From Myxococcota bacterium (GTDB lineage: Bacteria; Myxococcota_A; UBA9160; UBA4427): 47,880 bases of DNA. Location: contig JANQEL010000154.1 in assembly GCA_028278345.1 (NCBI GenBank), forward strand, positions 1-47,880, read 5' to 3'. A program made the translations under genes and the position numbers. The notes under the pieces are model-generated. The model made no database searches and was not told the DNA's origin. It saw nothing but the letters and a program-made list of their open reading frames with translations. Below are positions 34,705 through 42,414 of the stretch, piece by piece (within the stretch, counting starts at the first letter, position 1; each line of letters begins with the position of its first letter).

Positions 34705-34751
34705 TAACTCCCCTGCAACAACACTTCGACGTTTCGGATTGAAGTGCGGGT

Positions 34752-34766
34752 CGGAAATTCGTTCCG
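34752..34766 (+). promoter_or_regulatory. CGGAA-N5-TTCCG palindrome, copy 3
   Basis: CGGAAATTCGTTCCG, inside a longer inverted repeat GTCGGAA-N5-TTCCGAC (34750-34768) in the pseB leader, 26 bases before the start codon. Confidence 0.5.
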
Positions 34767-34793
34767 ACCGATAGTCGTGCAGGAAGGAGCATC

Positions 34794-35858
34794 GTGAGCG
34801 AGAAGCCGACCCAGATCCTCTTGACCGGGGGCACCGGATCCTTCGGACAGGCCTTCGTGGCGAAGCGCCTGGCGGAAGATTCCCGTTGTACCATCCGTGT
34901 TTTCAGCCGCGACGAACTCAAGCAGTACGAAATGGCGCGCACCTTCGACAACGATCCGCGCCTGCGCTTCTTCATCGGTGACGTTCGCGACGCGCAGAGA
35001 TTGCAACGTGCGATGTACGGCGTCGATCTCGTCATCCATGCCGCGGCCCTGAAGCACGTGCCCATCTGCGAATTCAATCCCGCCGAGGCAGTGAAGACGA
35101 ATATCGAAGGGGCGCAGAACGTCGTCGACTGCGCGATCGACGCCGGTGTGGCGCGCTGCGTGGCCCTCTCCACCGACAAAGCGGCGAATCCGGTCAATCT
35201 CTACGGTGCGACCAAGCTCTGCGCAGAGAAGCTCTTCGTGCACGGCAACGTCTACGCGGGGCCCCGACGCTCGCGCTTCGCCTGCGTTCGCTATGGGAAT
35301 GTGATGGGCAGCCGCGGAAGCGTGATTCCGCTCTTCCGCAAGCAGGCGGAGAGCGGCGTCGTGACCCTGACCGATCGGCGCATGACGCGCTTCTGGCTCT
35401 CCCTCGAGCAGGCCGTCGATTTCGTCGAGCTCGCCGTGCGGGAAATGCGCGGCGGCGAGATCTTCGTGCCGAAGATCCCGAGCATGCGCGTGGTCGACCT
35501 GGCTCGCGCGATCGCGCCGAACGCCGAGACCCGCGAGATGGGGATCCGCCCCGGCGAGAAGCTCCACGAGCTGCTTCTCACCAGCGAAGAGGCAGCGGAT
35601 GCGCGGGAGTTCGAGGACCACTACGTCATCAAGCGGAAATGGCGTGGTACCGGTGGAAAGGCCCTGGCGGATCGCTTCGTGTACGCCTCGAATACGAACC
35701 ACCAGTGGCTCGACGTCGAAGAGCTTCGGGCGCGCGTCGAAGAGCTCGCGCCCGATGGCTCGCCGGCGGTGAACGCGGTCGAAACACCGGGTACGACGAC
35801 GCGACCGGGCGCCACACAGTGGCGCCGTGTCACGAGGGATCTTGTGCAGAGCCCATAG
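34794..35858 (+). CDS. pseB: UDP-GlcNAc 4,6-dehydratase/5-epimerase PseB-like
   Basis: The first enzyme of pseudaminic acid synthesis, the sugar used to glycosylate flagellin in several polar flagellates. The 354 residues (GTG 34794 with AGGAAGGAG upstream) have the NAD(P) motif TGGTGSFG (11-18), catalytic STDKAANPVNLYGATK (126-141; Asp128, Lys129, Tyr137, Lys141) and the family's RYGNVMGSRGSVIP. The last 30 residues are a low-similarity tail. The other pse genes are not in the window, except a possible PseH-like GNAT at 37436. Confidence 0.9.
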   Translation: MSEKPTQILLTGGTGSFGQAFVAKRLAEDSRCTIRVFSRDELKQYEMARTFDNDPRLRFFIGDVRDAQRLQRAMYGVDLVIHAAALKHVPICEFNPAEAVKTNIEGAQNVVDCAIDAGVARCVALSTDKAANPVNLYGATKLCAEKLFVHGNVYAGPRRSRFACVRYGNVMGSRGSVIPLFRKQAESGVVTLTDRRMTRFWLSLEQAVDFVELAVREMRGGEIFVPKIPSMRVVDLARAIAPNAETREMGIRPGEKLHELLLTSEEAADAREFEDHYVIKRKWRGTGGKALADRFVYASNTNHQWLDVEELRARVEELAPDGSPAVNAVETPGTTTRPGATQWRRVTRDLVQSP

Positions 35859-35939
35859 CGCATGCGCCGGATACCCGATTTGCTTCTCATGGGTTTTCCC
35901 GAGAGCGAGATTTGCTCCGAAAGGGAGTGAGATCGACGC

Positions 35940-35967
35940 TAAAGCGCTTGGTTTGCTTATCCGACAG
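35940..35967 (+). promoter_or_regulatory. Sigma-28-like promoter of cheY
   Basis: TAAAG (35940-35944) and, 16 bases after TAAA, TCCGACAG (35960-35967). It lies 41 bases before the cheY ATG. Confidence 0.5.
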
Positions 35968-36007
35968 GGTCGACAGCGGACACGCGGAGTGACCCGGAGG
36001 AGAAGTA

Positions 36008-36376
36008 ATGAAGATCCTGATCGTCGATGATTCTTCGACCATGCGGAAGATCGTGATGCGAACGCTGCGGCAGGCTGGCTACGACGGCGCAGACATTCGT
36101 GAAGCGGGGGATGGCGTCGAAGGACTTGCGGCGCTCGACGAGAGTGAGGTCGACCTCATTTTCAGTGATGTGAACATGCCGAACATGAATGGCCTCGAGT
36201 TCGTGAAGGAACTGCGCGGACGCGATGGTAGTGCGAGCACCCCGGTCGTGATGGTGACGACCGAGAGTGGCACCGACGCCATGGACGAAGCCAGGAGCCT
36301 CGGCGCCAGTGGCTACGTGGTGAAGCCCTTCACGGCGGACAAGCTGCGAGACGTGCTCGAAGGCGTGCTCTCCTAG
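36008..36376 (+). CDS. cheY: CheY-type response regulator
   Basis: A single receiver of 122 residues with all phosphorylation residues: DD (7-8), acceptor Asp54 in FSDVNMPNMNGLEF, Thr84 and Lys106 in VVKPF. It should bind FliM and control motor switching when phosphorylated by CheA, which is not in the window. GGAGGAG lies upstream of ATG 36008. The next gene, a CheC-like fusion, may remove its phosphate. Confidence 0.93.
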   Translation: MKILIVDDSSTMRKIVMRTLRQAGYDGADIREAGDGVEGLAALDESEVDLIFSDVNMPNMNGLEFVKELRGRDGSASTPVVMVTTESGTDAMDEARSLGASGYVVKPFTADKLRDVLEGVLS

Positions 36377-36428
36377 TCCGTGATCCGACCGCGGCGCCCG
36401 AGCGTGCCGCGACCCCGGCGGACACGGC

Positions 36429-37439
36429 ATGTCTGACCTCAAACCCCAGAACCTCGAAGAGGTATGCACCGCGTACGCCAAGGCGTTTGCGGGCGACCTC
36501 GAAGCCCTCGTCGGCGTGAACGTCAAGCTCGGCCGTCCCGAGGTTTCGACGGCCGACCCCGATGGGATCGCTCTCGATGGCGATCCCATCGCGCTGACCC
36601 GTTGCCACAACAAGAACGACGACGGGCAAATCTACTTCTGCATGGTGTCGCGCGCGCTCGCGTCCACCCTCGGCGGGATGCTCATGGGCTATCCCGAAGA
36701 GCGAATGAAGGAATCGCGCGCGCAGCCGATGGACGAGGAGCTCCTCGATGCCTTCGGCGAGGTGATGAACCTCGGCACCGCGGTGTTGAGTCGCCTTTTC
36801 ACCGACGACTACAACCTGCCGCCCGTGGGCGTGGTCGGAACCGAGCAGATCGAGAAGCCCAAGGCCGATACCGTGTGGCTCGAGGGAGACTGCTTTGCGG
36901 TCGTGCGCTTCGAGTTCGGCCTCGAGGGCTTCGAAGACTGCACGCTCTCGATGATGTTCCCGCCGAACGCGGCGCATCATTGGTTCGGCTACGCGATCGG
37001 TGAGTACGGGAGGACCGCCAAGTCCGCACCCGTCGCCACGGGGGAGATCGAGCCGACCCAGGTCGTCTTCATCGAGCCCGACGAAGAGACACGCAACGAC
37101 ATCGAAGATCTCGAGGACGACTTCCTTCACTCGATCTGGACGATCGACCCCGACGAGTTCGATCCCGACGAACTCAACGAATTCGCCGAGGTGGGAGCCT
37201 TCTTCATCGAGTGGGATCTCGACACGCGCACCGGCCTCGACTTCCTCGAGTGCCTGCGCGGTGACGCGATCACCCGGGGAGCTGCAATCGTCATGATGGC
37301 GAGCAAACCCACGGAATCGAAGGTGCGCACCGCGCTGCGAAGCGGGGCGGATAGCTTCATCGCCAAGCCCTTCGAGGTGGAGGAGCTCAGCGAGCGCCTC
37401 GATCCCCTCCTGGCCGTTCGCCAACAGGCGAGCTCCTAG
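36429..37439 (+). CDS. CheC/CheX-like phosphatase domain fused to Glu pseudo-receiver
   Basis: A 336-residue two-domain protein directly after cheY. The N-terminal part (about 1-200) has LLDAFGEVMNLGTAVLSRLF (105-124) with the D/S-xxx-E-xx-N pattern (Asp107, Glu111, Asn114) of the CheC/CheX/FliY phosphatases; only one such site is obvious. The C-terminal part (about 208-330) is a receiver: VVFIEPDEET, then FFIEWDLDTRTGLDF where Glu261 stands at the acceptor position, and Lys313 in IAKPF. So it probably dephosphorylates CheY-P while its own receiver is locked or ligand-like. Gene order supports a chemotaxis role; the activity is inference. Confidence 0.72.
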   Translation: MSDLKPQNLEEVCTAYAKAFAGDLEALVGVNVKLGRPEVSTADPDGIALDGDPIALTRCHNKNDDGQIYFCMVSRALASTLGGMLMGYPEERMKESRAQPMDEELLDAFGEVMNLGTAVLSRLFTDDYNLPPVGVVGTEQIEKPKADTVWLEGDCFAVVRFEFGLEGFEDCTLSMMFPPNAAHHWFGYAIGEYGRTAKSAPVATGEIEPTQVVFIEPDEETRNDIEDLEDDFLHSIWTIDPDEFDPDELNEFAEVGAFFIEWDLDTRTGLDFLECLRGDAITRGAAIVMMASKPTESKVRTALRSGADSFIAKPFEVEELSERLDPLLAVRQQASS

Positions 37440-38104
37440 ACGGCCGCGGGGTCTTCGCTCTCGCCGCGCCAGTCGCGTGCGAGCAGGCCGTGGAGCAGGG
37501 CGTCGACCCGCACTCCGTGCACGCTCGTGTGTTCACGCATGCAGCCTTCTCGCTGGAAGCCGTGGGCTTCGAGAATCGCGACGTGGTGGGGGCGGATGTC
37601 GAAGGTCTCGGCGAAGAGCCGGTTCAAGCCGAGGCGCTCGAACGCGGTGCGCGAGAGCAATTCGAGACAGGCCTTCATGTCCTCTTCGTAGATGCGCGGT
37701 TCGCGCGCCCGCATCGGATCGAGCAGGAAGGAGATCTCGGCGCGCCCCGCCAGCCAATCGATGTTGGTGAGGCCGCAGTAGCCGACGCAGACCTCGTCGC
37801 GCAGCAGACTGAGCAGGATCAGATCCGGGCGGCGTTCTCGAAACGTGGGGCGTACGACGTCGTCGAAGTACTGCCGTTGTTCCGATGGCGAGATCGGCGC
37901 CGACTGTCGCAGCACGTCGATCTGGGCGTTGCGCCAGATGCGAATCGGCTCGATGTCCTGCTCTCGCAGGGGACAGAGCGCGTGCGGACCCTGTTTCGGG
38001 CCGGGCCCGGGCAGGCAGACGTAGTGATGGACGACGCTGCGTCGCGAGCGCGCTGGATTCGCATTGCGATCCGCGTTCTCGTGCGCGATCGGACGTTGAC
38101 TCAT
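37436..38104 (-). CDS. GNAT acetyltransferase (RimJ/RimL type), possibly PseH-like
   Basis: The 222-residue product has the GNAT fold of the RimJ/RimL group: HALCPLREQDIEPIRIWRNA at the start, VCVGYCGLTNIDWLAGRAEI, and the terminal GFQREGCMREHTSVHGVRVD. The acetyl-CoA loop (usually R/QxxGxG) is not clear. PseH, which acetylates a pseudaminic acid precursor, belongs to this group, and pseB is nearby, so that is one reading. Its TAG stop and that of the neighbouring plus-strand gene overlap in CTAG (37436-37439). Confidence 0.65.
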   Translation of the reverse strand: MSQRPIAHENADRNANPARSRRSVVHHYVCLPGPGPKQGPHALCPLREQDIEPIRIWRNAQIDVLRQSAPISPSEQRQYFDDVVRPTFRERRPDLILLSLLRDEVCVGYCGLTNIDWLAGRAEISFLLDPMRAREPRIYEEDMKACLELLSRTAFERLGLNRLFAETFDIRPHHVAILEAHGFQREGCMREHTSVHGVRVDALLHGLLARDWRGESEDPAAV

Positions 38105-38274
38105 GGTTGGCGCCTCGGTCGGGGCGGTGCGCGGGCGTTTCTTCGGGGAGGGTGAGCGTTTCCTGCATCGGCACCCGACGCGCGGTCAGGAGCCCGAAGC
38201 GATGGATCGCGCGGGCTTTTCGTTCCGCGCGCGATTTCCCACTGCAAAACGAAGTCTTCACGCTGAAAGCCGCC

Positions 38275-38289
38275 CGGAAGAACGTTCCC
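38275..38289 (+). promoter_or_regulatory. CGGAA-N5-TTCC palindrome, copy 4
   Basis: CGGAAGAACGTTCCC, one base short of the full palindrome. It lies 66 bases upstream of the -24 element of the sigma-54 promoter at 38354, a position suited to an enhancer. Confidence 0.5.
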
Positions 38290-38353
38290 CATGATGTTCG
38301 CCTCATCGCGTGTTCAGCGCACGACCGCGCACTTCCCATAGTGCTTCGGTTCT

Positions 38354-38369
38354 TGGCACGTCCCTTGCT
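38354..38369 (+). promoter_or_regulatory. Sigma-54 promoter of the pseudo-signalling operon
   Basis: TGGCACGTCCCTTGCT fits the consensus completely and lies 71 bases before the first gene of a five-gene operon. Confidence 0.87.
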
Positions 38370-38439
38370 CAATCGCGCGCGAGTCCTCGGGAAGGGGGCC
38401 CGGCTGTGGAGTGGATCGCAGCCCGTCTGGAGGGGTGAG

Positions 38440-39039
38440 ATGATTCGAGTGGTGCACAACGCGGTGGACGAAGTACTCGACTGTGCGGATTGTGAGAATC
38501 TGGCTGAAGTGCTCGAGCGCAGTGGACGTGGTCGTGACGAGGAAGCACATCTGTATACCCACATCCGGATCGACGGCCTGGATCTTCCCGAGGACTCCTT
38601 CGGTCGACTCGAGCAGATCTCGATCGATGGTGTCGAGCGCATCGAGGTCGAGTCGCGGCCGAGCATCGAGATCGCGATCTCGAGTCTGCGCCATAGCGCC
38701 GAGTACGTGACCCCCGTTCGCAAGGCCCTCGATCGGGTGGTCGACCTGTTTCGACGCGGTCGCAACGACGAGGCGAACGACCTGCTCGCCGATCTCTCGG
38801 ATTCCCTCGGCATTCTCGTGGCCGCTGTGACGGGCACTGCGAACGTCATGCCCGAAACCGCCGAACGCCTGCTCTCCCCGATCCAGGAGCTGGTGGAGTG
38901 GCTCGACCAGGTGATCGAAGGGCAGGGCAATGGCGATTGGATCTATGTCGCCGACCTCCTCGAGTACGAGGTGGACCCGCGCGTCGAAGATTGGGGCCGC
39001 GCGATGAAACAGGTGCTTGGCGATCTGGAGGTGGTGTGA
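38440..39039 (+). CDS. Unknown protein, first gene of sigma-54 operon
   Basis: No family recognised. The 199 residues start at ATG 38440 (GGAGGGG upstream). Residues 1-75 are an acidic mixed region with RIDGLDLPEDSFGRLEQISI; residues about 85-195 are a set of amphipathic helices with PVRKALDRVVDLFRRGRNDE and WLDQVIEGQGNGDWIYVADL. No membrane or signal segment is seen, so it is cytoplasmic. Its stop overlaps the PilZ gene start (TGATG), suggesting a working partner. Confidence 0.75.
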   Translation: MIRVVHNAVDEVLDCADCENLAEVLERSGRGRDEEAHLYTHIRIDGLDLPEDSFGRLEQISIDGVERIEVESRPSIEIAISSLRHSAEYVTPVRKALDRVVDLFRRGRNDEANDLLADLSDSLGILVAAVTGTANVMPETAERLLSPIQELVEWLDQVIEGQGNGDWIYVADLLEYEVDPRVEDWGRAMKQVLGDLEVV

Positions 39040-39611
39040 TGCAGGAAGCGACGCGAACCCGGATCGACACGCCGGGCTATAGCGGCGCGTGCCGTCGCGA
39101 CTACTTCCGCGTATCGACCTGGCTGCCCATTCGCATCCGACGCCTCTCCCGCGACGCGGCCGCCGAGCTCGAACGCGAACTCGAAGCCCCCGCCGAAGAG
39201 AGCAACGCGGTTTCCGATCCGGTTCTCGAAGCCCGTCTCTGCACACTCGAGGCAAAGATCGACCTGCTCCTCGCGGCGGCCGGCCACGAGGTCGACTCGT
39301 CGATCGCGAAGCTGCCCAGGCGATCCGTCGAACTCTCGGGCTCCGGGTTGCGCGCCGAAGTGCCGGGCTTCCTGCGCAAGGGCGATGTCGTGCGCGTGGA
39401 GTTCGAATTGCCGGAAGAGCGCGGGCGCGGCATCCAGATCCTCGCCGACGTGGTCTCGGGCAACGACGGGCGCGAGACCACGGGTAGCAAGAGCGTGGCC
39501 GTCTGCTTCACCCGGGTTCGTCATCGCGATCGCGAGGCGATCGTGCGACACGCCTACGAAGTACAGCGCCTCGATCTCGGCAAGGCCTCGGGGCGGGAGT
39601 CGCTTCGGTGA
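39039..39611 (+). CDS. PilZ-like c-di-GMP effector
   Basis: The 190-residue product has a PilZ motif pair: CRRDYFRVSTWLPIRIRRLS near residue 18-37 (RxxxR in RRDYFR) and SVELSGSGLRAEVPGFLRKG, where the usual D/N-x-S-x-x-G reads Glu-Leu-Ser-Gly-Ser-Gly. A coiled helix (about 55-85) separates them. PilZ proteins such as YcgR act on the motor when bound to c-di-GMP; the Glu for Asp/Asn change may weaken binding. It is coupled to its neighbours at both ends (ATG within TGATG, and GTGA). Confidence 0.75.
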   Translation: MQEATRTRIDTPGYSGACRRDYFRVSTWLPIRIRRLSRDAAAELERELEAPAEESNAVSDPVLEARLCTLEAKIDLLLAAAGHEVDSSIAKLPRRSVELSGSGLRAEVPGFLRKGDVVRVEFELPEERGRGIQILADVVSGNDGRETTGSKSVAVCFTRVRHRDREAIVRHAYEVQRLDLGKASGRESLR

Positions 39612-41656
39612 TTCGCTTCGGCTCGGCCTCTGCGACGTGGGTCGCGCTCGCACTCCTGTGCAGCGTGCTTCCGGCGGGTGCTGCGCGCACGCCGGACGCC
39701 GAACTCCCGCCGAGCCCCTACGCGATCCTCGGTTCCGACCTGCTCGATCCTCCGCGCCTCGAAGCGATCGCGGCCTGTATTCCCACGCGCCTCTCGATGG
39801 GCCTCGGCGATTTCGAGAAGGCGATCGGCGAGGGCGATTTCGAGGCCGCGGGAGAGCACCTCGATACGTTCGAGGGAACGATTGCGATCCAGGAGCCCGC
39901 CGAACGCGAGAGCGACCTCGCTCTCATTCGCGCCGTGCTGGCGGCGAGAAAGGCCGTTACGCGAGAGCAGCGCTTTGCCGCCCTGGCTCTGGTCGAAGAG
40001 ATCACGAAGCACGAGCGGGACAGCGAACGACTCGGCTGCGCGCTGGCCGAGTCGGCGCGTCTGCTGATTGCGATGGGGCGCCTGCCCGAAGCCTATGCGG
40101 CCACGCGACGGATCGTGAAGCAGTACGCCTGGCAGGGTGACGATCATCCCCTGATGTTGGCGGCGCGCTTCTACGACGCCGAAATCCTCTACCAGCGCGG
40201 CGAAGAGTTCGACGCCCATCTCGCCTATCGCGAGATCGCGGGCTCGAAGCATCCGCGCATCGCCGCCGCGGCGCGCCTGCGACTCACCGATCTCTCCTTC
40301 GACGCGGGCAAGTCGCGTCCGGTGCAGCTCGAATACGAGACGCTGCTGCCCCACGGTCAGGCCTTCGGCGCTCGCATGGCGGATTGGGCGCTGCGCGCCT
40401 CGGAAGCGGCGATCGATGCCGGCGACTACAACGCGGCCCGCGCCTGGTTCGAGCGCCACGCGGAAGAGATCGAAGACCGCGACGCGCGCGATGTCGCCGA
40501 GATCCGTCGCGCCGATCTCGAAGCCCTGCAAGGGCGCCCCGACGAAGCCTTCAAACGGCTGCGAGGGCTCTTCGGTCGCAAGGGGCGACCCGACATCGAA
40601 GCGCTGGCCCGGGTGCGCAGCATCGACCTCGGAGTCTCATCGGCCCCGCCCGACGAACGCATCACCCAGCTACACGACGCCACCGCCACTGCGAACCGGC
40701 GGGTGCGCGTCTACGCCCTCGCCGTATTGGTGCACGAGCTCCTGTTGCTGGGTCGACTCGACGAAGGCATCGGTGCGGTGACCCGTCTCGCGTACGAAGG
40801 GGCCGATCCGGTGCTGGCGCGCCGGTTTCCCGACGACGTCGATGCGCTGCTCGAACGCGTGCGCATCGATGCGAGCAGCGACGCCGGTTGTCGTCGCATG
40901 ATCCGCAGGCTCGGCGGGCGCTACGGCATCCTGCTCGACCACAGCTCGAACGTCGAACCCTTCCTCACCCTCGGGCGGTGCTTCGAGGATCTCGGCTTCA
41001 ACGATCTCGCAGTCGGCCTCTACCGCTCGCTGCCGCGAACATTCGGCCTTTCGGTCGCGCGCAAGGTCGCGCTGCCCCTGGCGCGCACGTCCCTCGGTAC
41101 CGGGGAGCCCGCGATGGCACGCGCGGCGGCCGAAGTGAATCTGCGCCATGGAGACGTCGACGCGAAGGCCTGGCGCGCGCTTCAGGCCAGGGCCGAAGCC
41201 GCCCTCGGGCACGCCGACAAGGCGCGCGCCCAGCTTCGCAAGATCCTGCGCGAAGGCGCGCCCGAAGATCAGCGGGTGGAGCTGCTCGCCCTCTATGCGT
41301 CATTGCTCGACGGGCGACCCTACGACGACGACACGCGTCTGCTCACCGAGCAGCTGAAGTCGGTTCCGAAGTCGCAGCGCGGGAAGTTCGAGTCGGCCTT
41401 CTCGGAAGCCAACATGCGCACGGCACAGATCCTGCGCCGACAAGGGCGCATGAAGAGCGCGCGCGAATTCTATCGAGTCGCCGCTGCACACTTGCCCGAA
41501 GGTTCGCGCAAGCGCGAGGCCCTCTACTGGAGCGGAGTGGCCCCGGACTCGAACGAACCCGACAGCGGGCGCACCGGCGCCTGGACGCGCCTCGCGACCT
41601 ACGACCAGACCACCCGCGACATGTCGGCCAAACACGCGCTGCCCGGAGGTCGCTAG
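39608..41656 (+). CDS. Large periplasmic helical-repeat (TPR-like) protein
   Basis: The 682-residue product starts at GTG 39608 with a signal peptide (FGSASATWVALALLCSVLPA, cleavage near AGA). The rest is a long array of paired helices, Ala/Leu/Arg-rich, resembling tetratricopeptide repeats, for example AYAATRRIVKQYAWQGDDHP, DAFLAYREIA-like units and ARAQLRKILREGAPEDQRVE. It should be a periplasmic protein-protein scaffold. Some bacteria with polar flagella have periplasmic TPR proteins around the motor, so a motor scaffold is a fair guess. It overlaps the PilZ gene by four bases. Confidence 0.75.
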   Translation: MIRFGSASATWVALALLCSVLPAGAARTPDAELPPSPYAILGSDLLDPPRLEAIAACIPTRLSMGLGDFEKAIGEGDFEAAGEHLDTFEGTIAIQEPAERESDLALIRAVLAARKAVTREQRFAALALVEEITKHERDSERLGCALAESARLLIAMGRLPEAYAATRRIVKQYAWQGDDHPLMLAARFYDAEILYQRGEEFDAHLAYREIAGSKHPRIAAAARLRLTDLSFDAGKSRPVQLEYETLLPHGQAFGARMADWALRASEAAIDAGDYNAARAWFERHAEEIEDRDARDVAEIRRADLEALQGRPDEAFKRLRGLFGRKGRPDIEALARVRSIDLGVSSAPPDERITQLHDATATANRRVRVYALAVLVHELLLLGRLDEGIGAVTRLAYEGADPVLARRFPDDVDALLERVRIDASSDAGCRRMIRRLGGRYGILLDHSSNVEPFLTLGRCFEDLGFNDLAVGLYRSLPRTFGLSVARKVALPLARTSLGTGEPAMARAAAEVNLRHGDVDAKAWRALQARAEAALGHADKARAQLRKILREGAPEDQRVELLALYASLLDGRPYDDDTRLLTEQLKSVPKSQRGKFESAFSEANMRTAQILRRQGRMKSAREFYRVAAAHLPEGSRKREALYWSGVAPDSNEPDSGRTGAWTRLATYDQTTRDMSAKHALPGGR

Positions 41657-41658
41657 GC

Positions 41659-42405
41659 ATGTCGACCGCAACACCCACGAGTTCACCTGTTCCCACGAAC
41701 CCACAGCCCACCGCGGGCGTCGCGACGAGGTCGGCCGACGACGAACTCCGGGCACGGACCCACGCCGCGGCGCTCGGGGTCGAGATGCGCAGCCCCCTCG
41801 CGCGCATCGAACTCGCGGCGAGCCTCCTCGCGCGCGAAGCGCTGACGCCGACGGGGCGCGCCCATGCCGAGCAGATCTTCGACGCCGTCGTCCAGATCGA
41901 CGAACTCGTCGAGCGAAGTCTTCGCGTTCTCGTCCCGCGTGTGCCCAGGGCCGAAGAGGCGAAATCCCTCGTGCCCGTGTTGCGCGACCTGCGGGCGCGC
42001 TTCGAGCCCGCGCTCTCGGCCTGCGACGTCCGTTGGGTCGCGGATGCGGGGGGCGAAGCGGAAGTCTTCGGCGATGCCGAGCTCTTTCGTGCGCAGACCT
42101 GCGAGCTGCTCCGCTTCGTGTTGCTGATCTGCGAGGGAGGAGGGCGGATCGAAACCGCACTCCGCACCCTGCTCAAGGGCGATGCGGCGTTCCGACTCTC
42201 GATCGTGCGCAACGAGGCCCTCGAGTCGCCGCGCTTCGAGAGCGTATGCGGGCAATTCGAGAGCGTGCGCGCACGCATGCTCGAGGCCGGGGCCCACGTC
42301 AACGGTCAGCTCGGCTCGCGCTCATCCCATGTCGAACTGGTTCTTCCTTCTACTGCACCCGCGGCGGACGAACTCCACCGTCGCGATGGCGATGCGGACG
42401 CCTGA
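41659..42405 (+). CDS. Histidine-kinase-like protein lacking the phospho-His (FlrB-like pseudokinase)
   Basis: A 248-residue cytoplasmic protein shaped like the kinase core. At the H-box, GVEMRSPLARIELAASLL (40-57) matches HEIRNPL except that Val41 replaces the phospho-accepting His. The following ATPase-like half (about 110-235) aligns by hydrophobic pattern but has no N-box Asn, DxGxG or GxGxG. The adjacent activator-like gene is placed like the FlrC gene relative to flrB. So this looks like a catalytically dead FlrB. ATG 41659 overlaps nothing; it lies two bases after the TPR gene. Confidence 0.72.
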   Translation: MSTATPTSSPVPTNPQPTAGVATRSADDELRARTHAAALGVEMRSPLARIELAASLLAREALTPTGRAHAEQIFDAVVQIDELVERSLRVLVPRVPRAEEAKSLVPVLRDLRARFEPALSACDVRWVADAGGEAEVFGDAELFRAQTCELLRFVLLICEGGGRIETALRTLLKGDAAFRLSIVRNEALESPRFESVCGQFESVRARMLEAGAHVNGQLGSRSSHVELVLPSTAPAADELHRRDGDADA

Positions 42406-42414
42406 GGAGCAAGC

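Noticed and set aside
40384..41658. Alternative long start extending the pseudokinase frame through the repeat-protein gene
   Set aside because: The upstream part is Arg-rich out-of-frame translation of the repeat protein; ATG 41659 begins the real protein.
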